64,000 nt of DNA from Prochlorococcus sp. AG-347-J06. Its GTDB lineage: Bacteria > Cyanobacteriota > Cyanobacteriia > PCC-6307 > Cyanobiaceae. Numbering within the stretch: the stretch's first letter is position 1; every line of letters starts with the position of its first letter. The notes under the pieces are model-generated. The model searched no databases and was not told the origin of the DNA. It worked only from the letters and a program-made list of their open reading frames with translations. Shown piece after piece: positions 56,850 to 64,000 of this stretch. The stretch is from NCBI GenBank assembly GCA_003281525.1, contig QCBT01000002.1, positions 62,001-126,000 of the forward strand, given 5' to 3'. A program made the translations under genes and the position numbers.

Positions 56850-58022
56850 TTAAAGATTTACTTCTTCAGGAATTATTCCTAGTTCAAACAACTTTTTATA
56901 TAAACCCATCAAAAATTTATTATCCTCAGGTAGTTTGTCCCACTTTTGGGAATTAATTTCATTAATTAATTTTTGACAATCTTCTATTGTAAATTTTACA
57001 GGTGCCGTAAAATGAGCTGGAATTAAATATTCCATATCTTCAAAAGACTTGATATTTTCTAACCATTTAAGTAATACTTCTTTTGAACGGGGAAAAATTA
57101 GTTTTTGTAAAACTGGTGCCACTTGAATCTTAGGAGTATCTTCACCCATTAATTCAACAAGAGATAATTCCCAATCTTCGTCCCATAAAAAGGGATAAAT
57201 ACCGAAATGAGATCTCCAATTTCTAAGATCTTTTTTGAACGAATATTTAAATATTTCTTTTAAAGATGGAATATTTAATTTACCTGGTTTCAAAAAAGAT
57301 GAAAATAAGACTAACCTTTTCCAGCCTTTTTTTCTTTGTTCAATGGAGTCAATCAAAGGTTCATCTCCTCTCTCTCTAGAATGAAAAAGAAGTGGAGTTG
57401 GGTCAAAATTAAATATCTCAGGTGGAGTGGAGTCTATTCCAACTATTGCGTCTGTTACATGAAGAGTTTTCGTAGAATAATGGAAACAGCTTATCTCCTG
57501 ATATCTTCCAAGTCCTAAATTCAGTGGGCCTAATGAAGACCATTTAAATGAGTTCGAATGTGGAGTACCTTCCTCAAACAGTATTCTTGATCTTTTTGAT
57601 GGAATTCCTAAAAAATCTAGTGGAAGATTGATAGGGAAACTCCACTGTCCAGGACAAAGCCAAATTTCTGCATCATTAAAAATTCTTGAAAGAGCTGGCA
57701 GTCCGATTTTATGTTCTAGTCCGGAGGCGCTTGGGAGAATTATTGTTTTTACTTTGCCGTAAATCGCAATTAATTTTTCTAACTCATTTATTAATTCTTT
57801 TGTAGGAGGCAGTGGGTTTATTAGCATCAACCCATTATCAACCTTTATTACCGTCATTCTTATTGGAACCGCAACATAATAAAGTCCTTGTATTTGTTCT
57901 AAGGACCATATTTGATCAGGAATTAATTCTCTTAAGATTGTTTTCTTTTTCCCATAGGGATATAAGGGAAATAATGGCCACCAATACCAATTTTTATTTA
58001 AAGTTTCTTCCACCACAATCAT
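56850..58022 (-). CDS. DUF4336 family protein
   Basis: A 390-residue protein of cyanobacteria and plants. The N-terminal WYWWPLFPLYPYGKKKTILR and the VKTIILPSASGLEHKIGLPA block are DUF4336 features; the middle resembles a metallo-beta-lactamase fold lacking the full HxHxDH motif. The end is YLIPAHFTAPVKFTIEDCQK. It overlaps the start side of mntB by four bases (TATAACC... region), so it belongs to the Mnt transcription unit. Function unknown. Confidence 0.75.
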   Translation of the reverse strand: MIVVEETLNKNWYWWPLFPLYPYGKKKTILRELIPDQIWSLEQIQGLYYVAVPIRMTVIKVDNGLMLINPLPPTKELINELEKLIAIYGKVKTIILPSASGLEHKIGLPALSRIFNDAEIWLCPGQWSFPINLPLDFLGIPSKRSRILFEEGTPHSNSFKWSSLGPLNLGLGRYQEISCFHYSTKTLHVTDAIVGIDSTPPEIFNFDPTPLLFHSRERGDEPLIDSIEQRKKGWKRLVLFSSFLKPGKLNIPSLKEIFKYSFKKDLRNWRSHFGIYPFLWDEDWELSLVELMGEDTPKIQVAPVLQKLIFPRSKEVLLKWLENIKSFEDMEYLIPAHFTAPVKFTIEDCQKLINEINSQKWDKLPEDNKFLMGLYKKLFELGIIPEEVNL

Positions 58023-58891
58023 TTATAACCAGCAAAAAATTTCTTTAACTTAAATATTCCGTATCTTGGAGCGAATAAAAAAGCGAATAAAAATATAAAA
58101 GTTTGTGCCAAGACAATTGATCCACCTGTTTCAAGATCAAACCAAAAACTAATGTAGATTCCTATTAGGCTCGAGATAATTGCACTTAATACTGAAATTA
58201 TTGTCATATTATCAAACTTATCGGTAAGTAAATATGCAGTAGCCCCTGGTGTAATCAACATCGCAACTACCAAAATAATTCCAACAGACTGCAAGCCCAC
58301 AACTGCTGCCAAAGACAAGCACGTGAGGAGTAAATAGTGAAGAAACAATACGTTAATTCCAACTGTTTTTGCATGCCTAGGATCAAAACAATAAAGCATT
58401 AAATCTTTCCTAAAAATTGATAAAAGGATTACTACCAATAATGAAATGAATATTGTTTGTTTTACATCTGAAAGTGATATTCCTAATGGACTGCCAAAAA
58501 GGATAGAGTGCAGATCAATATTACTTTTAATCTTAGAAACCAATACGATTCCAAGAGCAAAAAATCCAGTAAATACCAACCCAATAACAGTATCTTCCTT
58601 AACCCTAGATTTCTGCTTAATAAACCCTATCAATGCAACAGAACCAACTCCGAAAATGAATGCCCCTAATGAGAAAGGAAGACCTAATGCATAAGCAACA
58701 ACAACACCAGGCATTACTGAATGTGACACTGCATCTCCCATTAAAGCCCATCCTTTAAGAGTTAAATAACTAGATAGGAAACCACAAACAGCTGCCACTA
58801 ATGAACTCATAAGAAGTGCTTTTCTCATAAAGTCATGAGTTAAAGGATCTGTTATGAATGAATCTAAAGTTAAAAAAGAACAGAGCTCCAT
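58019..58891 (-). CDS. mntB: manganese/zinc ABC transporter permease
   Basis: A 290-residue ABC-3 permease with about eight helices: VAAVCGFLSSYLTLKGWALM, GDAVSHSVMPGVVVAYALGL and VGLQSVGIILVVAMLITPGA are typical. With the adjacent ATPase and MntC-like binding protein it forms a complete importer. It starts 12 bases after the ATPase gene. The manganese assignment follows from the binding protein. Confidence 0.9.
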   Translation of the reverse strand: MELCSFLTLDSFITDPLTHDFMRKALLMSSLVAAVCGFLSSYLTLKGWALMGDAVSHSVMPGVVVAYALGLPFSLGAFIFGVGSVALIGFIKQKSRVKEDTVIGLVFTGFFALGIVLVSKIKSNIDLHSILFGSPLGISLSDVKQTIFISLLVVILLSIFRKDLMLYCFDPRHAKTVGINVLFLHYLLLTCLSLAAVVGLQSVGIILVVAMLITPGATAYLLTDKFDNMTIISVLSAIISSLIGIYISFWFDLETGGSIVLAQTFIFLFAFLFAPRYGIFKLKKFFAGYK

Positions 58892-58903
58892 ATAATTTAA
58901 AAT

Positions 58904-59668
58904 TTAGGATTCAGGTCCAAACAAGAAATCAGGTGAGATTCCTCCAAAAGTAGTTGTAATATTTTCAGGAGTAAACACTTCAGAGGTCTCGCCGTACGCT
59001 ACAACAGTTTTATTTATTAAAAGAACCAAATCACAAAATTCACGAACATGAATCATATCATGCGTTGATAATAATATAGTTTTCCCCTCATTTTTAAATT
59101 GAATAAATAATTCCGAGATAAGTTTTTCAGTTCTTATATCAACACCTGAAAAAGGCTCATCAAGAAGTAATATTGACGCCCTTTGCGCAATTGCTCTAGC
59201 TAAAAAAGTTCGTTTTCTCTGACCTCCAGATAAGTTTCCAATAGGTGTAGATAAATGATCAGTAAGATCAACCCTCTCAATAGCATCTTTAACTGCCTGA
59301 ACATCAGACTCTCTAGGACATCTAAAAATATTCATCGAACCATATCTTCCCATCATCACTACATCCCAAACATTTATTGGAAATTGACTATCAATTCCCT
59401 CACTCTGAGGGACATAAGCAATTGTCTGATCTTTTTGAGCAGATCTTACAGACTCTCCATTAATTCTAATTTTTCCCTTTGAAATATTTACAAACCCAGT
59501 TAAAGCATTAAAAAAAGTTGTTTTACCAGCCCCGTTCATCCCTACTAACCCACAAATCTGGCCAGGTTTCAATCTTAAATTGGCATCATACAAAGCCACC
59601 TTACCGTTGTAATCTACACAAATATTTTCTGCATCAATCCTAAAGTTTTGATAATTGATTGATTCCAT
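58904..59668 (-). CDS. mntA: manganese/zinc ABC transporter ATP-binding protein
   Basis: A 254-residue ABC ATPase: Walker A LVGMNGAGKTTFFNALTGF, signature NLSGGQRKRTFLARA, Walker B ILLLDEPFSGVD and the switch His in LSTHDMI. It lies between the binding protein (3 bases upstream) and the permease, as in the Synechocystis mntCAB arrangement. Confidence 0.9.
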   Translation of the reverse strand: MESINYQNFRIDAENICVDYNGKVALYDANLRLKPGQICGLVGMNGAGKTTFFNALTGFVNISKGKIRINGESVRSAQKDQTIAYVPQSEGIDSQFPINVWDVVMMGRYGSMNIFRCPRESDVQAVKDAIERVDLTDHLSTPIGNLSGGQRKRTFLARAIAQRASILLLDEPFSGVDIRTEKLISELFIQFKNEGKTILLSTHDMIHVREFCDLVLLINKTVVAYGETSEVFTPENITTTFGGISPDFLFGPES

Positions 59669-59671
59669 AAT

Positions 59672-60571
59672 TCATAAAAGCCCTTTTTTAATTAAATCCA
59701 AATTATGCTCAAGCATTTTTATATAGGAGCTAGCAGGGCCACTTTCATCAGATAATGAATCAACAAAAAGATTTCCTCCAAAATTAGCTCCAGTTTCGTT
59801 TGCAACAATCATTTGAGATTCGTTACTTACAGTACTTTCGCAAAATACAGATGGGACATTTTTTTCTTTAACTAGTGAAATTGTTCTTGTCATTCTTTTG
59901 GGCGTAATTTGACTCTCAGCATTAACTGGCCATAAATAAACTTCCTCTAATCCATAATCATTTGTTAAATACGAAAAAGCACCTTCACAACTTACTAGAT
60001 ACCTCCTTTCTTTATTTAAGTTATTAATAAAAAGTGAGAATTCTTTATCTATTTTAGAGAGTTTATCTTTATAAATTTTTCCATTTTCTTCAAATAATGT
60101 CCTTTTGGATGGCCTCAATTCTGATAAATAATCCACCAGAATATCTACGTATAGGATCCCTCTTTTTGGAGAAATCCAAGCATGAGGATTGGGTTTCCCT
60201 TTATAAAAATCTTCACTGATAAAAATAGGATCTAAATCTTCCGCGACAGTAATTCTTTTAACTTTTAAATTAGAAACAAATTTTTCAGCCCATAATTCAA
60301 ATCCAAATCCATTATCAATAAAAACAAAAGCCTTAGAGGCAATTACCAAATCGCTAGGAGTTGGTTGGTAGCCATGAACTTCAACTCCAGGTTTCGTTAT
60401 TGATCTAACAATAAAATCATCTTTAGCAACATTGCTAATTATGTCCGCCAAAACAGTGAAACTTGCCAGTATTACTTCTTTACTTTCATTTTTATTTGAT
60501 ATTTTCTTGCATGAGCCTGACGTAATAGAAAGCAGTAGCAATAAACTAAAAAAAAGAATTTTTTTCCTCAT
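59672..60571 (-). CDS. mntC: manganese-binding lipoprotein of ABC importer
   Basis: A 299-residue cluster A-1 binding protein. Signal peptide with lipobox-like SITSGSC at residues about 15-21; ligand His in VEVHGYQPTPSDLVIA and NPHAWISPKRG, Glu in LVSCEGAFSYLTNDYGLEEV, Asp in NLFVDSLSDESGPASSY. VYLWPVNAESQITPKRM and VPSVFCESTVSNESQ are strongly like Synechocystis MntC as I remember it, so manganese, needed for photosystem II, is the likely substrate. First of the mntCAB set. Confidence 0.9.
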   Translation of the reverse strand: MRKKILFFSLLLLLSITSGSCKKISNKNESKEVILASFTVLADIISNVAKDDFIVRSITKPGVEVHGYQPTPSDLVIASKAFVFIDNGFGFELWAEKFVSNLKVKRITVAEDLDPIFISEDFYKGKPNPHAWISPKRGILYVDILVDYLSELRPSKRTLFEENGKIYKDKLSKIDKEFSLFINNLNKERRYLVSCEGAFSYLTNDYGLEEVYLWPVNAESQITPKRMTRTISLVKEKNVPSVFCESTVSNESQMIVANETGANFGGNLFVDSLSDESGPASSYIKMLEHNLDLIKKGLL

Positions 60572-60590
60572 ATTTAACTTTAAAACAAGA

Positions 60591-61925
60591 TTATGAACTA
60601 AAAGATATTTTCATAAGTGGTTTTCTAAGATCAGAAATAAATCCTTGCCAATTTATTTTTTCTTTTTCAAAAGCTTTTTCAACAATTTTCTCAGAATTTT
60701 TCTTTATAAAATCCAAATTAGGTTCTTCTACTCCTTTTGTTATTGCCATAAAATCAGCCAAAGAACTTGATACTACTCTTGTTAAATAAGCAGCACTGAC
60801 AGCCTGAAATGTTCCAGAAACAAGCCAATTTGGTCCATGTAATTTTGTTATGCCAATTAGAGTCTGTCCACTCCATTCAATAACTCCCTGAGCAATTGCA
60901 GTCTTTAAAATCTCTTTAGAAACTTTATCTAAAATTTCAGGAGACCAATTACATCCCCATATAGATTTAATTTCTTTAATCATTAATGAATTTAGTACTG
61001 TCATTGCCATAACATCAATTGATGGGATAGGAGATAAGAAAACAGTTGTAGCGACTAGAATTTGATTTTTTCTTTGTATTCCTTTTAACTGCATTCTTCT
61101 TATACCTTCAATTTCAGATTGCCAAGCAACATGAAGTTCTTTCAAAAGCCTTTTTTTTGTATTTTCAATATTTTTAGATGAACTTATGAAAAACTTCCTT
61201 AACGAAAAAGGTATATTTATTATTTCATTCTTATTCACATCAAAAGTAATAATTTTGTTTATAAAGTCTCCTGAAATTTGCGACTTTAGGTCTTCTATCT
61301 GATTTTTGGCTTCTATTTCGTTGGAAGTTAAAGCCACCAACCAGATTGGCATATTTTTAGGAAACTTTTCCAGCCACAAAAAATCATTTGCCGATAAGGG
61401 CAAGTCTAAAAAATACAAGATTGCATCACTTTTCAAAGCTTCTTCTGGAATAACATGAGAAGAATTGTATTTAGGCAGTTTTTCATATAAATCAAAGTCA
61501 AACTTATCTACTTTAAAATGACTTTTTAAAACTGACTGACAACTTTGATAATCTTTTTGTCCAATACAACTTATTTTTTCTTTTTCAAATCTATTAAGAA
61601 TTGATTCAAGTGTTTTTTGTCTTTTTGAATTCTGTTTCTCTAATTCATTTGTTGCTTCAAGTTCTTCAAAAAAATTTAAATCTTCATTACATAAATTTAT
61701 CCAACCATCTAAATTATTTGGTTCATTAAATTTAGGCTTATCATTCTTCAAGTAAAAATATCCCCCCAAACACAACGCAAAAAATCCTATTGAGCCGCCT
61801 GCAAAATGGATTAAGTCACTGACAAACCATTCCCCAAAACCTAATAATAATAAAATAATAAGAAGATTTTTTTTTGGAAATCTGATGAAATCCTTTAAAA
61901 GGTTGTCTTTACTAATATCAAACAC
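60591..61925 (-). CDS. DUF697/YcjF-like membrane protein with degenerate GTPase-like domain
   Basis: A 444-residue protein. Two N-terminal hydrophobic segments (LLIILLLLGFGEWFVSDLIH and SIGFFALCLGGYFYL) are followed by a central domain with GTPase-like strands (SDAILYFLDLPLSANDFLWL, MPIWLVALTSNEIEA) but no P-loop. The C-terminal region ILVATTVFLSPIPSIDVMAM with later ITKLHGPNWLVSGTFQAVSA is DUF697. It lies 19 bases upstream of mntC on the same strand and may be co-transcribed with the transporter. Role unknown. Confidence 0.75.
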   Translation of the reverse strand: MFDISKDNLLKDFIRFPKKNLLIILLLLGFGEWFVSDLIHFAGGSIGFFALCLGGYFYLKNDKPKFNEPNNLDGWINLCNEDLNFFEELEATNELEKQNSKRQKTLESILNRFEKEKISCIGQKDYQSCQSVLKSHFKVDKFDFDLYEKLPKYNSSHVIPEEALKSDAILYFLDLPLSANDFLWLEKFPKNMPIWLVALTSNEIEAKNQIEDLKSQISGDFINKIITFDVNKNEIINIPFSLRKFFISSSKNIENTKKRLLKELHVAWQSEIEGIRRMQLKGIQRKNQILVATTVFLSPIPSIDVMAMTVLNSLMIKEIKSIWGCNWSPEILDKVSKEILKTAIAQGVIEWSGQTLIGITKLHGPNWLVSGTFQAVSAAYLTRVVSSSLADFMAITKGVEEPNLDFIKKNSEKIVEKAFEKEKINWQGFISDLRKPLMKISFSS

Positions 61926-62090
61926 AATACTTTATTTCTCTAATTACATTTTAATGCAAGTTGTGAATGAGAAAAGCGAAATTACATAAGTCGTTAATCA
62001 ATAGATAAAAATTTAAGGGATTTAAAAAGACTTATTGCATAACAAGATGCTAAGTTAATAAACTATTTAAATAACCTAAGAAACATCGAG

Positions 62091-62513
62091 ATGTCTAATT
62101 CAAATTTCAGCAATAATCCTGGACAAGAAAATTATAGAGGTCGTTCTAACAATGAAAGATCTAATTTCAGAGATAGATCAGGGGGCAGGAGAGACGGAGG
62201 AGGATTCCGAATAAGATTGAGTGATAACGAAATGAAAGCTGTTAAATCAATACAAGAGACCTTTCAATTAAGGTCTACTGTTGCAGTTTTAGGTTTCTCT
62301 GTTAGAACACTTAGCGAAATGATAAAAGACGAGAAATTGATTGAATCAATCAAAGAATATGCAAAAAACAATAAAAACTCCTCTCCGAATAGAAAATCAC
62401 AAAATCCTAATGAAGAAAAGACAAAAACAGCTCCTAACCCCTTTGCAAGACCAGTAAAAAGTACATCAACTGAAGAGATCCAACCTAGCGAAGTAGAAGA
62501 GGATGTCAAATAA
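62091..62513 (+). CDS. Arg/Gly-rich hypothetical protein overlapping trpS
   Basis: A 140-residue protein with an Arg/Gly/Asn-rich N-terminus (NYRGRSNNERSNFRDRSGGR), a compact middle (FRIRLSDNEMKAVKSIQETF, STVAVLGFSVRTLSEMIKDE) and a low-complexity acidic tail. The RGG-like part suggests RNA binding, and the middle could be a small helical DNA- or RNA-binding fold; no family name is certain. Its stop overlaps the trpS start by 11 bases. Confidence 0.6.
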   Translation: MSNSNFSNNPGQENYRGRSNNERSNFRDRSGGRRDGGGFRIRLSDNEMKAVKSIQETFQLRSTVAVLGFSVRTLSEMIKDEKLIESIKEYAKNNKNSSPNRKSQNPNEEKTKTAPNPFARPVKSTSTEEIQPSEVEEDVK

Positions 62514-63519
62514 AAAAAGAATTCTTTCAGGAGTTCAACCAACTGGTGATTTACATATTGGGAATTGGCTTGGGGCAATTAATAATTGGGTGACACTTCA
62601 AGAGCAATATGAAACATTTTTATGTGTAGTTGATTTGCACGCAATCACAGCTTCATATAATCCCAAAGAATTATCTCAGAACACTATCTCAACTGCAGCT
62701 TTGTACGTCGCTTGCGGGATAGATCCCAATATATGCTCAATTTTTGTCCAAAGTCAGATTTCTGCACATTCAGAACTTTGTTGGATATTAAATTGCATGA
62801 CCCCAATAAATTGGATGGAAAGAATGATTCAATTCAAAGAAAAATCCATACAACAGGGAAATAATGTATCCATTGGATTATTTGACTATCCGATCCTAAT
62901 GGCTGCAGATATTCTTCTATATGACGCTGACTTTGTACCAGTAGGTGAGGATCAAAAACAGCATCTTGAACTTGCCAGAGATATTGCACAACAGAGAATT
63001 AATGCCAGATTTAGTAAGGATAAAAATATTTTAAAAATCCCTCAACCAATAATCATGAAGAATGGATCAAAAATAATGAGCTTAATTGATGGCTCAAAAA
63101 AGATGAGCAAAAGTGATCCTAATGAGGGCAGTCGTATTAACTTATTAGATGCTCCTGAAATAATTACGAAAAAAATAAAAAGAGCAAAAAGTGATAGTTC
63201 TATTGGAATTGAATTTAACAACCCTAAGAGACCAGAATCTAAAAATCTTTTGATGATTTATTCAATTTTATCTGGCAAAGAAATTTCTCAATGTGAAAAT
63301 GATTTCTCGGAGACTGGATGGGGGACATTTAAAAAATTAGTTACAGAACAACTCATTGAATCACTAGAACCTATTCAGAAAAAATATAAATTACTAATAG
63401 ATGATCCCTATCAATTAAATAAAATTCTTGATGAAGGTAAGGAAAAAGCTGAAGATCTAGCAAATCAGACTTTAAAAAGAGTTAAATCAAAATTGGGTTT
63501 TTTTGAAATGGAGAAATAA
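62503..63519 (+). CDS. trpS: tryptophanyl-tRNA synthetase
   Basis: Charges tRNA-Trp. The 338 residues are class I with the HIGH-type motif GDLHIGNWLGAINNW and the KMSKS loop GSKKMSKSDPNEGSRINLL; LCVVDLHAIT and MAADILLYDADFVPVGEDQK are TrpRS blocks. The ATG lies inside the end of the preceding gene. It is followed three bases later by thrS, so two synthetase genes are in line. Confidence 0.96.
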   Translation: MSNKKRILSGVQPTGDLHIGNWLGAINNWVTLQEQYETFLCVVDLHAITASYNPKELSQNTISTAALYVACGIDPNICSIFVQSQISAHSELCWILNCMTPINWMERMIQFKEKSIQQGNNVSIGLFDYPILMAADILLYDADFVPVGEDQKQHLELARDIAQQRINARFSKDKNILKIPQPIIMKNGSKIMSLIDGSKKMSKSDPNEGSRINLLDAPEIITKKIKRAKSDSSIGIEFNNPKRPESKNLLMIYSILSGKEISQCENDFSETGWGTFKKLVTEQLIESLEPIQKKYKLLIDDPYQLNKILDEGKEKAEDLANQTLKRVKSKLGFFEMEK

Positions 63520-63522
63520 ATT

Positions 63523-64000
63523 ATGCCAATAATTACCTTACCTGATGGTTCAAAAAAGGTTTTCGAAAAATCTGTAACTACCCTGGAAATTGCCCGGAGT
63601 ATAGGCGCTGGATTAGCTAATGCAACAATTGCTGGAAAAGTAAATGATGTTCTTCTAGATGCAACTATTCCTATAAATAAAGATTCTAAAGTTGTAATCA
63701 TTACATCTAAAGATAAAGAGGGAATTGAAATAATTAGACATTCCTTTGCTCACCTTATTGGTCATGCAGTTAAACAAATTTACCCTAATATTAAAATGGC
63801 AATTGGGCCAGTAATTGAAGATGGTTTTTATTACGATATTTTTTCTGAATATAGATTTACTCCTGAAGATTTAAAAAAAATCGAAAATAGAATTAATAAA
63901 TTAATAAAGACAAACTATGATGTTGAAATTTTACAAGTTTCTAAAGAAGAGGCAATTAAAACTTTTAAAGAAAGAGATGAGACTTTTAAATTACGAATCA
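63523..64000 (+). CDS. thrS: threonyl-tRNA synthetase (partial, N-terminal)
   Basis: Open from ATG 63523 to the window end (159 codons), not in the track because no stop is reached. The start [20 protein letters not shown] is the TGS domain, and [20 protein letters not shown] with [13 protein letters not shown] is the editing-domain start with the HxxxH-type zinc pattern of ThrRS. About a quarter of the protein is visible. Confidence 0.95.
   Translation, partial: MPIITLPDGSKKVFEKSVTTLEIARSIGAGLANATIAGKVNDVLLDATIPINKDSKVVIITSKDKEGIEIIRHSFAHLIGHAVKQIYPNIKMAIGPVIEDGFYYDIFSEYRFTPEDLKKIENRINKLIKTNYDVEILQVSKEEAIKTFKERDETFKLRI

Overview
The window is a chromosomal segment of a high-light-adapted Prochlorococcus, most like HLII strains. 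The evidence is the very AT-rich sequence, the compact gene packing with many short or overlapping junctions, a Pcb chlorophyll-binding antenna gene, a lycopene cyclase of the cyanobacterial CrtL type, a B12-dependent ribonucleotide reductase as class II NrdJ, arsenosugar-type ArsS, and many short proteins of cyanobacterial type. This assignment comes from gene content and remembered protein families, not from a database search.

Layout. 1-4.8 kb: peptide release factor 3 (cut by the left edge), a methyltransferase and nrdJ. 4.9-6.1 kb: three tiny proteins, plus a structured transcript that encodes a 33-residue DUF4278 peptide and resembles the ncRNA Yfr6. 6.2-8.35 kb: a small accessory region centred on an intact tRNA-Ser(TGA). 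A degenerate copy of the tRNA 5' half lies upstream and a perfect 58-bp copy of its 3' half lies downstream, so the tRNA looks like an integration site used on both sides. The segments carry a beta-barrel-like ORF and a PD-(D/E)XK-like ORF, with GTGGCACA repeats near the downstream boundaries. 8.4-14.2 kb: small membrane and secreted proteins, a Tic20-like protein, GloA, a ribbon-helix-helix/GIY-YIG-like pair, a pentapeptide-repeat protein and a GMC oxidoreductase. 14.5-21.6 kb: CbiX, a flavoprotein, a SulP transporter, and MetA/MetY for homoserine to homocysteine conversion. 21.6-28.7 kb: a dehydrogenase-like protein of unknown role divergent from glucosylglycerol-phosphate phosphatase, ArsS, a Fur-family regulator, an isochorismatase-like hydrolase, MscS and a protochlorophyllide-reductase-like SDR.

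28.9-35.1 kb is a pigment and light-harvesting neighbourhood (lycopene cyclase, SDR, a membrane GIY-YIG fusion, a GST-like protein, a GltS-like carrier, pcbA). 35.4-40 kb holds short proteins, hisS, a pentad-repeat/DUF3721 protein, an exonuclease and a DUF1350 protein. 40-64 kb is core metabolism: acs, polyprenyl diphosphate synthase, murI, a cell-wall amidase, a nitrilase-like enzyme, comB, aroA, an MnmD-like methyltransferase, glmU, murF, glgA, menB/menD (phylloquinone for photosystem I), lepB, a MntCAB-type manganese transporter, a DUF697 protein, an Arg/Gly-rich protein overlapping trpS, and the start of thrS.

The most unusual points are the two-sided chimeric tRNA-Ser locus, the short-peptide RNA with competing leader hairpins, the RHH/GIY-YIG-like operon with a two-site palindromic operator candidate, the GIY-YIG/transmembrane fusion, and comB, which seems to lack any canonical start codon. 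No CRISPR array, rRNA or complete recombinase gene was seen.
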